From Rickettsiales bacterium (lineage in GTDB: Bacteria; Pseudomonadota; Alphaproteobacteria; TMED127), in assembly GCA_002690875.1 (NCBI GenBank), contig NZGH01000054.1, positions 40,941 through 100,093 of the forward strand: DNA of 59,153 bases. Reading direction: 5' to 3'. Positions 1-7,347 of the stretch are shown here, piece by piece. Every line of letters begins with the position of its first letter. Position 1 is the first letter of the stretch. The notes below the pieces were generated by a model. The model was not told the DNA's origin. It saw nothing but the letters and a program-made list of their open reading frames with translations, and did not search any database. Position numbers and translations under genes: made by a program.

Positions 1-126
1 TTGTTTCTCTTCTATTGCTTTCCTTTTTTCCTCTTGAAGTTTTTGCGCCTTTTCAATTTCTTTTTTTTGTTTTTCCTCTATTGCTTTCCTTTTTTCTTCT
101 TGTAGTTTTTGAATAATTTCAATTTC
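1..126 (-). repeat. 66-bp tandem coding repeat (22 residues)
   Basis: Bases 1-66 and 67-126 are two in-frame copies with a 66-base period. The first 45 bases of each copy differ at only a few positions. They encode the helix-forming unit QKLQEEKRKAIEEKQ plus a more variable linker. Further copies may lie beyond the left edge. Confidence 0.8.
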
Positions 127-309
127 CTTAGGAGGAATCAGTATTATGGTATCTTTTTTTTTATCTATCGGTGGGGATAATAACCTTTCATTAGAAGGTT
201 TATCGATGATTATTTTTTTAATTTTCTTTTCTTGACTGAACAACTCTAATGGTTTTACTAATAAAACAGTTAGGATTAAAAATATTAAATATTTTATGTA
301 TTTTTTCAT
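1..309 (-). CDS. N-terminus of an exported, charged-repeat protein (partial)
   Basis: An open frame of 103 codons runs off the left edge of the window. It starts with a signal peptide (MKKYIKYLIFLILTVLLVKP, then a probable cleavage near LFSQ), followed by a short proline-containing stretch and a Lys/Glu-rich, probably helical region built of a 22-residue repeat (core QKLQEEKRKAIEEK). The ATG overlaps the TGA of the upstream phosphatase-like gene as ATGA, so the two are probably translated together. Export to the envelope is well supported. The C-terminal domain is outside the window; an OmpA-like or other envelope protein is a guess. Confidence 0.7.
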   Translation of the reverse strand, partial: MKKYIKYLIFLILTVLLVKPLELFSQEKKIKKIIIDKPSNERLLSPPIDKKKDTIILIPPKEIEIIQKLQEEKRKAIEEKQKKEIEKAQKLQEEKRKAIEEKQ

Positions 310-1082
310 ACTTTTATTATATTTGTTTCTACCATCTCTTTAACCATTTTTTCAATCACTTTATTGCTACAAATAAATATTTTTGATCCTTGAAACTCAT
401 TTATATTCAATTTTCCACCACATTCGGCTAATACTAAATTTAAAACTATTTCTATTTTTTTTGTCGGATTTACAAAAATTGCACAATCAATTTTTCCGCT
501 TGCTAAGTCACATAGATCATAATTTAAAGAACCTAGTTCTCTTTGAGTTATAGCATTATCAAAAAAAATATTTTTTAGAAATTTTAATGTTTCTTTATCA
601 TCCTCCTCATTTACTTTTTTAAATAAACTAATAATGATTTCCTTTTTATCCTTTTCGTTAGATACTCTAATTCTGAAATCATTTTTAAATGCACCACTTC
701 CCTTTTCAAAAAAAAAGGAATCATCTTTTACTGGGTTATAAAAAATATAGCTTTTAATGTGACTTTCTTTCATGAATGCTATTCCAATACCTAAGTTTTC
801 GTTGGCTCTTTTTAGGTTTGAATAATAATCTGAGTAATCGATTATCCAACAATCTTTTGTAGGAAAATTTCTACCAGAAATAATTTCTAATTCAGGGTTG
901 ATTTTATTTAAAATTTTGTTCATCTCTGTTTTAAGTTTAGACATCGAATTATCTGCAAAATGATTATTTTTTTTTATTGAACTTTGTAGTTTTTCAATTT
1001 CATAAAAATCTCTTAAAACAAATTTTCTAATTGATCTAATAGATTTACTGAGAATGTTAAGTAAAGGTGATATAGCTACCAT
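306..1082 (-). CDS. Inositol monophosphatase-like protein with degraded metal sites
   Basis: The 258 residues follow the layout of the IMPase/SuhB family: a WIID-x-x-D segment where the family has WIIDPxDGT, then GSGAFKND (family GAFxNG) and YDLCDLASGKIDCAIF (family LDLAYVAAGRLDG). Several catalytic features are altered. The GEE metal motif reads LEII, the GT after the second Asp is YY, and the WD of the third metal site reads IE. It may be a pseudo-phosphatase or have changed substrate. It lies 6 bases after efp in the same operon. Family membership is likely; activity is doubtful. Confidence 0.7.
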   Translation of the reverse strand: MVAISPLLNILSKSIRSIRKFVLRDFYEIEKLQSSIKKNNHFADNSMSKLKTEMNKILNKINPELEIISGRNFPTKDCWIIDYSDYYSNLKRANENLGIGIAFMKESHIKSYIFYNPVKDDSFFFEKGSGAFKNDFRIRVSNEKDKKEIIISLFKKVNEEDDKETLKFLKNIFFDNAITQRELGSLNYDLCDLASGKIDCAIFVNPTKKIEIVLNLVLAECGGKLNINEFQGSKIFICSNKVIEKMVKEMVETNIIKV

Positions 1083-1088
1083 AACCTG

Positions 1089-1655
1089 CTATTTTTTTGC
1101 TTTTTCTAAGTATTCGTAATTATCAGTGTTAATTATAATTTTATCTCCTTCTTTAATGTGAGGTGGAACCAGAATTTTAATATCCTTAGTTGTGCTTGCA
1201 TTTTTAAAAGAAGAAGAAGCTGTTTGACCTTTTACAACTGCATCAGCTGTTTTAACTTCAACAGTTATCGATTTAGGTAGCTTAATATTGACAATTTCTT
1301 CGCCTATAATATCAACTGTTAGTTGCATGCCGTCAGAAAGAAAATCTTTATTTCCTGACAAAAGGTTTTTATCAAGAGAGGACTGTTCAAAATTTTGATT
1401 GTTCATGACAGTTATAAAATTATCGTCAATGAATAAAAACGTTACCGACATTTCATTAACAGATAGTTTTTCAATGTTTTCTGAAGTTCTGAATCTTTCA
1501 TTTACTTTTGAACCACTTTTTATATCTCTCATTTCAACTTGAATATAAGCTCCACCTTTTCCTGGTTTAATTGTGTTAGTATTTAAAACATGAAATTTTT
1601 TACCTTTGTGTTCTAATACATTTCCTACTTTAATTAAATTAGCAATGATTTTCAT
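1089..1655 (-). CDS. efp: Translation elongation factor P
   Basis: The protein has 188 residues, the normal length for EF-P. An N-terminal KOW-like barrel carries the loop PGKGGAY with Lys33 at the tip, the position that is modified in many bacteria, and two OB domains follow. EF-P binds between the P and E sites of the ribosome and relieves stalling at proline runs. Its ATG overlaps the thiE stop (ATGA), so it is probably coupled to thiE. The C-terminus PPHIKEGDKIIINT is typical of the family. No modification enzyme (EpmA/EpmB or EarP) is seen in the window. Confidence 0.96.
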   Translation of the reverse strand: MKIIANLIKVGNVLEHKGKKFHVLNTNTIKPGKGGAYIQVEMRDIKSGSKVNERFRTSENIEKLSVNEMSVTFLFIDDNFITVMNNQNFEQSSLDKNLLSGNKDFLSDGMQLTVDIIGEEIVNIKLPKSITVEVKTADAVVKGQTASSSFKNASTTKDIKILVPPHIKEGDKIIINTDNYEYLEKAKK

Positions 1656-2278
1656 GTGGCCTCCAAACTTTCCTTAAATTTTAACGCTGACTGAATAGGT
1701 CCTTGCTTAAAATTCCATAAACTGTCAATAATTGCAACGTTATTTGGATTGAAACAAATTAAATTTTTAATATTATTTTGATTTATACCCCCGATAAAAA
1801 CAAAAGGTAATTTTATTTTATTTTTAACTTTATTAAATTGTGAGAGATTTATTTGTTCTTTTTCTTTGTTTTTTGATTTAAATGTAGGACCAAAAGCAAC
1901 GTAATTTGCACCACTTCTTTTTGCTATTTTGTATAAATCATATGAATTGGAACAACTTACACCTACTATAAAATCGAGGCCAAACTTTTCTCTTGCTTCT
2001 ATACAGCTTTTATCATCTTGACCAATATGTATGCCATCAAAAATAAATTCTGTGGCAATGTCAAAATCGTTATTTATTATTAGTTTTATATTTTTTTTAC
2101 TACAAATTTTACTAAATGAATTGTGAAATTTTCTTATGAACTTTTTTCTTTCAAAAAGTTTTGAGAATTTGGGTCTAAACTGAAAGTATTCAACAGGGAT
2201 AAGATCAGTTATTTTATCAAAATTTTCAGCATTAAAATTCACATTATAATCTGGTGGTGAAATAATATAAAATTTCAT
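1652..2278 (-). CDS. thiE: Thiamine-phosphate synthase family protein (ThiE/TenI)
   Basis: A 208-residue TIM-barrel protein of the ThiE/TenI family. Visible markers are DGIHIGQDD (family DGVHLGQxD), GVSCSN, YVAFGPTFKSKNK (family YxxFGPxFxTxTK) and the phosphate-binding IGGIN near residue 165. ThiE joins HMP-diphosphate and thiazole phosphate to give thiamine phosphate. thiC, thiD, thiO, thiS and thiG elsewhere in the window make the ThiE role plausible. The family also contains TenI aminotransferases, and the N-terminal half is divergent, so the assignment is good but not certain. It overlaps both neighbours by 4 bases. Confidence 0.8.
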   Translation of the reverse strand: MKFYIISPPDYNVNFNAENFDKITDLIPVEYFQFRPKFSKLFERKKFIRKFHNSFSKICSKKNIKLIINNDFDIATEFIFDGIHIGQDDKSCIEAREKFGLDFIVGVSCSNSYDLYKIAKRSGANYVAFGPTFKSKNKEKEQINLSQFNKVKNKIKLPFVFIGGINQNNIKNLICFNPNNVAIIDSLWNFKQGPIQSALKFKESLEAT

Positions 2279-2637
2279 GAATAATTCTTTAAATTTAAAA
2301 AATTTTTTGTAAACAAAATAATTACATTGTTTTTTTTGGCCATTGATTGAATTTTTTTTATAATCTCATCATCAATTTCTTGACTTAAAGAAATATATTT
2401 GAAGTTTAATCTTATCAATGAAAGTGCTAAACCAACATTAAAATTAGCTTCCACGATAAAATTTAAGTTTTTTTTTTTTAATTTTTTTTCGATATCTTTT
2501 ACTAAAGCAGGACCCTGCCATAAAATTGCTTTAAATGAATAAAGAATATTAATTTTTTTATTCTTATTTTTTTCGTAAAAATTTAGTACATCTTTATAAT
2601 CATTAGATAAAAAAGTTAAATTTTCATAAATTTGCAT
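2275..2637 (-). CDS. Conserved-looking protein of unknown function between gap and thiE
   Basis: A 120-residue protein that I do not recognise with certainty. It looks soluble, with alternating strand and helix segments. A central stretch, EANFNVGLALSLIRLNFKYI, resembles the Gly-Leu-Ala-Leu-Ala pattern I associate with small alphaproteobacterial proteins encoded near thiE, but that is memory rather than proof. The frame overlaps gap by 14 bases and thiE by 4 bases, and this tight packing supports it being a real translated gene. No signal peptide, membrane segment or catalytic motif stands out. Confidence 0.65.
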   Translation of the reverse strand: MQIYENLTFLSNDYKDVLNFYEKNKNKKINILYSFKAILWQGPALVKDIEKKLKKKNLNFIVEANFNVGLALSLIRLNFKYISLSQEIDDEIIKKIQSMAKKNNVIILFTKNFLNLKNYS

Positions 2638-3634
2638 TACTTAATTCTAATATTATATCAACAAGTCTATTAGAAAACCCCCATTCGTTATCATACCAAG
2701 ATAGTATCCTACAGAATTTATTGTTAATTACTTTTGTTTCAGCAAGGTCAACAACTGAGCTGTGTGAATTATGATTAAAGTCACTTGATACAAGGGGAGC
2801 AGATACTGTTTGTAAGATTCCTCTAAACTCACTTTTTTCTGCATTTAAAAAAATTTCGTTAATTTCATTTTCTGAAGTATTTTTTTTCGCCATAAAGCTG
2901 AAGTCAACCAAAGAAACATTTGCGGTAGGAACTCTAATTGCACTTCCATCTAATTTTCCTTTTAAATCTGGTAACACTTCGGATACTGCTCTTGCCGCTC
3001 CTGTTGAGGTAGGTATCATCGAAATTAAAGAATTTCTAGCTCGTCTCATGTCTTTATGAAATGTATCAATTGTATTTTGGTCGCCTGTAACTGCATGAAC
3101 TGTGGTCATATAGCCTGATTCAATTCCAATTTTTTTTTCAATTAAGAAAGCTAAAGGTGCTAAGCAATTTGTTGTACAGGATCCATTGGAGATTATTTTA
3201 TGACTATTGTTAATTTTTTTATCATTTATTCCACAAACAACTGTAATATCAGGGTTTGTTGCTGGTGCGGAAATTAATACCCTTTTTGCTCCAGATTTTA
3301 AATGTTTTTCCGCATCCTCTCTTTTTGTAAATATTCCAGTGCACTCAATTACTAAATCAATGTTATGTTTGTTCCAATCAACCTTTTCTGGGTTAGATTC
3401 TTTAAGAAATAAAATTTCATTCTTTTCTAATATTAATTTATTGTCACTAATTTTAATTTTTTTATTTAAAATCCCATGGATAGAGTCATATTTCAACAAG
3501 TGAATGTTTGCATCAATTGGACCTAAATCATTAACGGCTATAACTTCAATATTTTTAAAGTCCTTTTCAAGTAATGCCCTCAGAGTTAATCTTCCAATTC
3601 TTCCAAAGCCATTAATTGCAATTTTATATTTCAT
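2624..3634 (-). CDS. gap: Glyceraldehyde-3-phosphate dehydrogenase
   Basis: A full-length GAPDH of 336 residues. The N-terminal Rossmann motif is INGFGRIGRL, the active-site cysteine lies in SNGSCTTNCLAP, the catalytic histidine lies in TTVHAVTGDQ, and the C-terminal WYDNEWGFSNR is intact. It catalyses the reversible oxidation and phosphorylation of glyceraldehyde-3-phosphate in glycolysis and gluconeogenesis. It is the first gene of the leftward operon and is followed by a 14-base overlap with the next gene. No pgk or fba is adjacent. Confidence 0.97.
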   Translation of the reverse strand: MKYKIAINGFGRIGRLTLRALLEKDFKNIEVIAVNDLGPIDANIHLLKYDSIHGILNKKIKISDNKLILEKNEILFLKESNPEKVDWNKHNIDLVIECTGIFTKREDAEKHLKSGAKRVLISAPATNPDITVVCGINDKKINNSHKIISNGSCTTNCLAPLAFLIEKKIGIESGYMTTVHAVTGDQNTIDTFHKDMRRARNSLISMIPTSTGAARAVSEVLPDLKGKLDGSAIRVPTANVSLVDFSFMAKKNTSENEINEIFLNAEKSEFRGILQTVSAPLVSSDFNHNSHSSVVDLAETKVINNKFCRILSWYDNEWGFSNRLVDIILELSNANL

Positions 3635-3703
3635 AACAAGTATTTTAAATTTATTTAATATTGAATTATTATATTACTTTAACCAATATACTTATTTGAG
3701 TTG

Positions 3704-3877
3704 ATGAATAAAGAGCAGATTTCAATAATTCTAAAAAAAATTCAATTTTTAAAAAAAAACTTAGATAATAATTCTAAGAAAGATTATTTAATGATAAATA
3801 AAAAGTTGGTTGAAAAAATAGTTAATACTTTAGAAAAGATATTAAAATTTCTAGAAAAAAAAGAAAATAATAAATGA
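3704..3877 (+). CDS. Small coiled-coil protein upstream of zapA
   Basis: A 57-residue frame starting at an ATG just after TTG and ending in ATGA, so its stop overlaps the zapA start. The product is Lys/Leu/Ile-rich with heptad-like spacing (ISIILKKIQFLKKNL, then KLVEKIVNTLEKILKFLEKK). That suggests a short coiled coil. Alphaproteobacteria often carry a small coiled-coil gene directly before zapA (some are called DUF4164). Equivalence is inferred from position only. The coupling to zapA is the main support for it being real. Confidence 0.65.
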   Translation: MNKEQISIILKKIQFLKKNLDNNSKKDYLMINKKLVEKIVNTLEKILKFLEKKENNK

Positions 3878-4170
3878 CAATCTTGAAATTAAAAATTGAT
3901 AACATTGGTTATGAAATTGAATGTAAAAAAGGGGAAGAAAATTTACTTAGAAAAGCCGAAGGATTATTAAACCTAAATTTAGAAAAAAACCCTCATCTAA
4001 AAAAATTATCTCAATCAAAAAAATTTCTCATGCTTTCATTAGTTCTTGCTGCCGATCTAAGCTTTAGTAAAAAACAATTAAAAGATGAAGAAATGGATTT
4101 CAAAAAAATTTTAACTGAACTCTCTGAATTAGAAAAAATAATAGGAATTGAAAGTGATTGGGAAAAATAA
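3874..4170 (+). CDS. zapA: Cell division protein ZapA
   Basis: The 98 residues match the usual ZapA size and plan: a short N-terminal beta-alpha domain (LKIDNIGYEIECKKGEENLLRKAEGLLNL) followed by a long helix with LSLVLAADLSF near residue 60, then a coiled coil. ZapA cross-links FtsZ filaments at the division ring in the cytoplasm. The gene sits between the small coiled-coil gene and folate cyclo-ligase. The latter order is common in proteobacteria, but here there is no room for the 6S RNA gene often found at this spot. Confidence 0.85.
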   Translation: MTILKLKIDNIGYEIECKKGEENLLRKAEGLLNLNLEKNPHLKKLSQSKKFLMLSLVLAADLSFSKKQLKDEEMDFKKILTELSELEKIIGIESDWEK

Positions 4171-4699
4171 ATTACGTGAAAAATTTCTCAAAATTAGAAG
4201 CTCTATAATTAATAGAGAAGAAAAGGAAGAAAAAATATGCAATTTTTTGAATTCTTTAAATTTAAAAAAAACAGTCCTTTCAGGATATTTTCCAGTAAGA
4301 GGTGAAGTAAATATACTCCCATTCTTAGAACTATCTCTCACGAAAGAAAACACCGTGTGCCTACCATGCATTCAAAAAATAGAATCTTATTTAGTTTTTA
4401 AAAAATGGAATTTAGAAACAGAAATGAAAATTGGTAAATTTAAAATTAATGAACCAAATAATAATTTATTTGATGAACCCTCGAGAATTTTGGTACCTTT
4501 ATTAGCATTTGATAAAAATAATTATAGGTTAGGATATGGTGGTGGATTTTATGATAGAACAATTGCTCATCTAGAAAAGAAAAAAAAAATAACTACAATT
4601 GGAATAGGGTTTTATGATCAAAGAATTGACGAACTTCCAAGGATGAAATTTGATAAAAAACTAGATTTAATAATTACAGAAAATGGAGTCCAAAGATGA
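4148..4699 (+). CDS. fau: 5-formyltetrahydrofolate cyclo-ligase
   Basis: About 183 residues of the 5-FTHF cyclo-ligase family, with GYFPVRGEVN near residue 45 and the signature YRLGYGGGFYDR near residue 125. The enzyme uses ATP to convert 5-formyl-THF to 5,10-methenyl-THF and so recycles folate. The given start is a TTG inside zapA; a GTG at 4154 is an equally plausible start, and both overlap zapA. The stop overlaps the next gene as ATGA. Together with folP and fhs, this gives three folate or one-carbon genes in the window. Confidence 0.93.
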   Translation: MKVIGKNKLREKFLKIRSSIINREEKEEKICNFLNSLNLKKTVLSGYFPVRGEVNILPFLELSLTKENTVCLPCIQKIESYLVFKKWNLETEMKIGKFKINEPNNNLFDEPSRILVPLLAFDKNNYRLGYGGGFYDRTIAHLEKKKKITTIGIGFYDQRIDELPRMKFDKKLDLIITENGVQR

Positions 4700-5499
4700 A
4701 AATATTAATTTGTGGGGATATAGTAGGAAAATCTGGCAGGCAAATCGTTCAAGAGCAAATACCTTTCCTGATTAAAAAAAAAAAAATTGACTTTGTTGTA
4801 GTCAATGGAGAAAACGCTGCTAATGGTTTTGGTATTACAAAAAAGATTTGTAATGATTTGTATTCCTCAGGTGTGGATGTAATTACTTCTGGAAACCATA
4901 TATGGGACCAAAAGGAAATTATAGAACATATTGAATGTGATAAAAGATTACTTAGACCATGCAATTATCCAGTTGGGACGCCTGGTTTAGGTTATGGTGC
5001 TTACGAATTAAAAGACGGATCAACCGTAGTTGTTATTAACGTAATGTGCAGATTATTTATGGACGTGATTGATGATCCTTTTAAATCAGTTGACGAAATA
5101 TTAACATTTATTGATAAAAAAATTTCAAATGCAATTATCATTCTAGATATTCATGGAGAGTCTACTTCAGAAAAAATGGCTCTTGCGCATTTTTTTGATG
5201 GGCGATTAACTGCTGTTGTTGGGACACATACTCATATCCCAACCGCAGACCAACATATATTAGAGAAGGGGACATTCTACCAGACAGACCTTGGGATGTG
5301 TGGAGACTATGATTCAGTGATTGGAATGAAGAAAAGTCTATCTATACAAAAATTCACTAACAAATTCTTAAAATCAAGACTTGAAACTGCAACTGGACAG
5401 GGTACATTATGTGGAGCGTTGATTGAGATAGATAATCAAACAAAAATAGTTAATGGTTTTAGTCAAGTTATTATAGGTGGCAAACTTAACCCAAGTTAA
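4696..5499 (+). CDS. ymdB: YmdB-family metallophosphoesterase
   Basis: The 267 residues fit the TIGR00282/YmdB family. Metal-binding motifs are visible as CGDIVGKSGR at the N-terminus, VNGENAANGFG near residue 38, SGNHIWD near residue 70, DIHGE near residue 152 and GTHTHIPTAD near residue 178. Studied homologues are di-metal phosphodiesterases, reported to act on cyclic nucleotides in Bacillus. Their role in alphaproteobacteria is unsettled. The gene is coupled to the folate cyclo-ligase gene by ATGA, and its stop is one base before the yebC ATG. Confidence 0.9.
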   Translation: MKILICGDIVGKSGRQIVQEQIPFLIKKKKIDFVVVNGENAANGFGITKKICNDLYSSGVDVITSGNHIWDQKEIIEHIECDKRLLRPCNYPVGTPGLGYGAYELKDGSTVVVINVMCRLFMDVIDDPFKSVDEILTFIDKKISNAIIILDIHGESTSEKMALAHFFDGRLTAVVGTHTHIPTADQHILEKGTFYQTDLGMCGDYDSVIGMKKSLSIQKFTNKFLKSRLETATGQGTLCGALIEIDNQTKIVNGFSQVIIGGKLNPS

Positions 5500-5500
5500 A

Positions 5501-6250
5501 ATGGCAGGTCATTCAAAATTTAAAAATATTATGCATCGTAAGGGTGCGCAAGATAAAAAAAGAGCAAAACTTTTTTCAAGATTAATTAGAGAAATTTCAG
5601 TTTCTGCAAAACTCGGTTCACCTGATCCAGACTCTAACCCAAGACTTAGATCTGCAATAAATAATGCTTTATCTTCGAATATGACGAAAGATAGTATTGA
5701 TAAGGCAATAAAAAAACAAACCTCTACAGATGATAAAGATTCAATTGAAGAAATAATTTATGAGGGTTTTGGACCTAACGGAGTTGCAATTATTGTTGAA
5801 ACTATGACAGATAACAAAAATAGGAGTGCTGCAGAAGTTAGGTCAACTTTTTCTAAGTATAACGGCAATCTTGGTGTCAGTGGTTGCGTAAAACATAATT
5901 TTAAAAAGGTTGGAGTGATCTCTTATAATAAATCAGTAAGTACATTCGAAAATTTTTTTGACTTCTGTGCTTCTTTAGATGTAGATGATGTAACTGAAAA
6001 TGAGAATGATTTTATTTTGGAAACCAATTTAGATACTTTTAACGCTGTTATTCGAAAATTAGAATCTAAATTCTCTATTCCAAAGTTTTCTGAAATTGAA
6101 TGGAAACCTCTAAATTTTATTGACGTTTCTGATGAAGATAGTGCTAAAGTTCTAATAAAACTTCTAGAAACACTCGAAGACTTGGATGATGTCCAAAGTG
6201 TATCTTCAAATTTTAATATTAACGATTCTTTAATGGAAAAAATAATTTGA
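5501..6250 (+). CDS. yebC: YebC/TACO1-family protein
   Basis: A 249-residue YebC family protein. I chose the ATG at 5501 because it gives the invariant start MAGHSKFKNIMHRKGAQDKKR. A longer frame upstream reads through the previous stop region and adds non-conserved residues. Later hallmarks are DNPRLRSAINNA-like SNPRLRSAINNAL and YEGFGPNGVAIIVE. Members act as transcription regulators or as translation factors that ease ribosome stalling on proline runs, similar in purpose to the EF-P also encoded here. Placement immediately before ruvC is the standard proteobacterial order. Confidence 0.95.
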   Translation: MAGHSKFKNIMHRKGAQDKKRAKLFSRLIREISVSAKLGSPDPDSNPRLRSAINNALSSNMTKDSIDKAIKKQTSTDDKDSIEEIIYEGFGPNGVAIIVETMTDNKNRSAAEVRSTFSKYNGNLGVSGCVKHNFKKVGVISYNKSVSTFENFFDFCASLDVDDVTENENDFILETNLDTFNAVIRKLESKFSIPKFSEIEWKPLNFIDVSDEDSAKVLIKLLETLEDLDDVQSVSSNFNINDSLMEKII

Positions 6251-6741
6251 AAAATTTGATTATTGGATTTGATCCAGGTTTAAATAATACTGGCTGGGGG
6301 ATAATTGAGAATTTAAGTAATTCTGAAAAATATGTTAATCATGGATCAATATCTACAAAAAAATCCATTCCTCTTGGACAAAGATTAAATATGATTTACG
6401 AGGGTGTTTCAGAATTGTTTTCAAAATATTCACCAGAGTCTATTGCAGTGGAGAAAATTTTTTCCAATACAAATCCTCAATCTACTTTAAAGCTGGGAAA
6501 GGCAAGGGCAATAATCTTTCTGGTAGCAGCTCGATTTAATGTAGATATTTTTGAATATTCTCCAAATACTGTAAAAAAAAACCTGGTTGGTTATGGTCAT
6601 GCAGAGAAAATTCAAATTATTAAAATGATTGAAAGGTTTTTTCCAGGTCTTAAATCTTTAGATCATGATTCTGCGGATGCCTTAGCAGTTGCTATTTGTC
6701 ATTCTATGCAGAAAAAGTCTAAAATAAATTTATTTGTATGA
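6247..6741 (+). CDS. ruvC: Holliday junction resolvase RuvC
   Basis: A 164-residue RuvC. The RNase-H-fold active-site acids are visible in IIGFDPGLNNTGWG (first Asp), AVEKIFSN (Glu) and LDHDSADALAVA (last Asp pair). RuvC is a homodimer that cuts Holliday junctions symmetrically after RuvAB branch migration. The best start is a TTG at 6247 that overlaps the yebC TGA (TTGA). No ATG lies close enough to keep the GFDPG strand. It overlaps ruvA by 4 bases. Confidence 0.95.
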   Translation: MKNLIIGFDPGLNNTGWGIIENLSNSEKYVNHGSISTKKSIPLGQRLNMIYEGVSELFSKYSPESIAVEKIFSNTNPQSTLKLGKARAIIFLVAARFNVDIFEYSPNTVKKNLVGYGHAEKIQIIKMIERFFPGLKSLDHDSADALAVAICHSMQKKSKINLFV

Positions 6742-7347
6742 TTGTAAAATTAAAAGGTTTTGTAGAAGATTGGTTTGAAGATTTTGTTGATTTAGACGTC
6801 AAAGGTGTTGTGTATAGAGTTTTTGTTCCCAAAAAAAATATAAATAAGGTTTCCGAAAGAGGTTCATTAGTAACTTTTTTCATATTTGAAATCCTTAAAG
6901 AAAGTGAAAGACTTTTTTTTGGTTTCTTAAATAAAAATGATAGAGAATTATTCTCTGATTTACTAAAAGTCCAAGGTGTAGGTGGGAAAATGGCTTTGAA
7001 TATTATGAGTAGTTTAGACTCTCAAGTAATAAAGCAGTCAATAATTTCAAAAAATCAAGACGTTTTTTCATCAGTAACCGGTGTAGGCGCAAAGTTGGCT
7101 GTGAGGATTGTAAATGAACTTTCCGAAAAAATAAAAAAAAAAAGAAGACAATTTAAAGGTTATTTCCAATTTTTCCAAAACAATTTTTAATGAATTAGTT
7201 TCATGTCTTTCAAATTTAGGTTACTCTCAAAATATATGTGAAAAAACTGCATTTGAAGTTATAAACAAAAATAAAAAAATGAATTTAGAGGAATTAATAC
7301 CTATTGCTCTAAATTATCTTTCTAGGCCAAATTTATCTAAAAAATGA
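6738..7347 (+). CDS. ruvA: Holliday junction helicase subunit RuvA, split by a frameshift in A11
   Basis: The first frame (6738-7190) gives the RuvA OB domain and helix-hairpin-helix domain (VQGVGGKMALNIMS, TGVGAKLAVRIVNEL) but then ends early at a stop after 150 residues. From about base 7144 the +1 frame continues with KEDNLKVISNFSKT, then NELVSCLSNLGYSQN and IALNYLSRPNLSKK, a clear RuvA domain III that contacts RuvB. It ends in ATGA at the ruvB start. Joined at the run of 11 A (7133-7143), the protein would be about 202 residues, the normal RuvA length. Sequence error, real mutation and slippage are all possible. Confidence 0.85.

Noticed and set aside
3207..3704. Open frames on the plus strand opposite gap
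   Set aside because: They lie fully inside the well-supported gap gene on the other strand and show no domain or start signal. AT-rich coding regions give such shadows.
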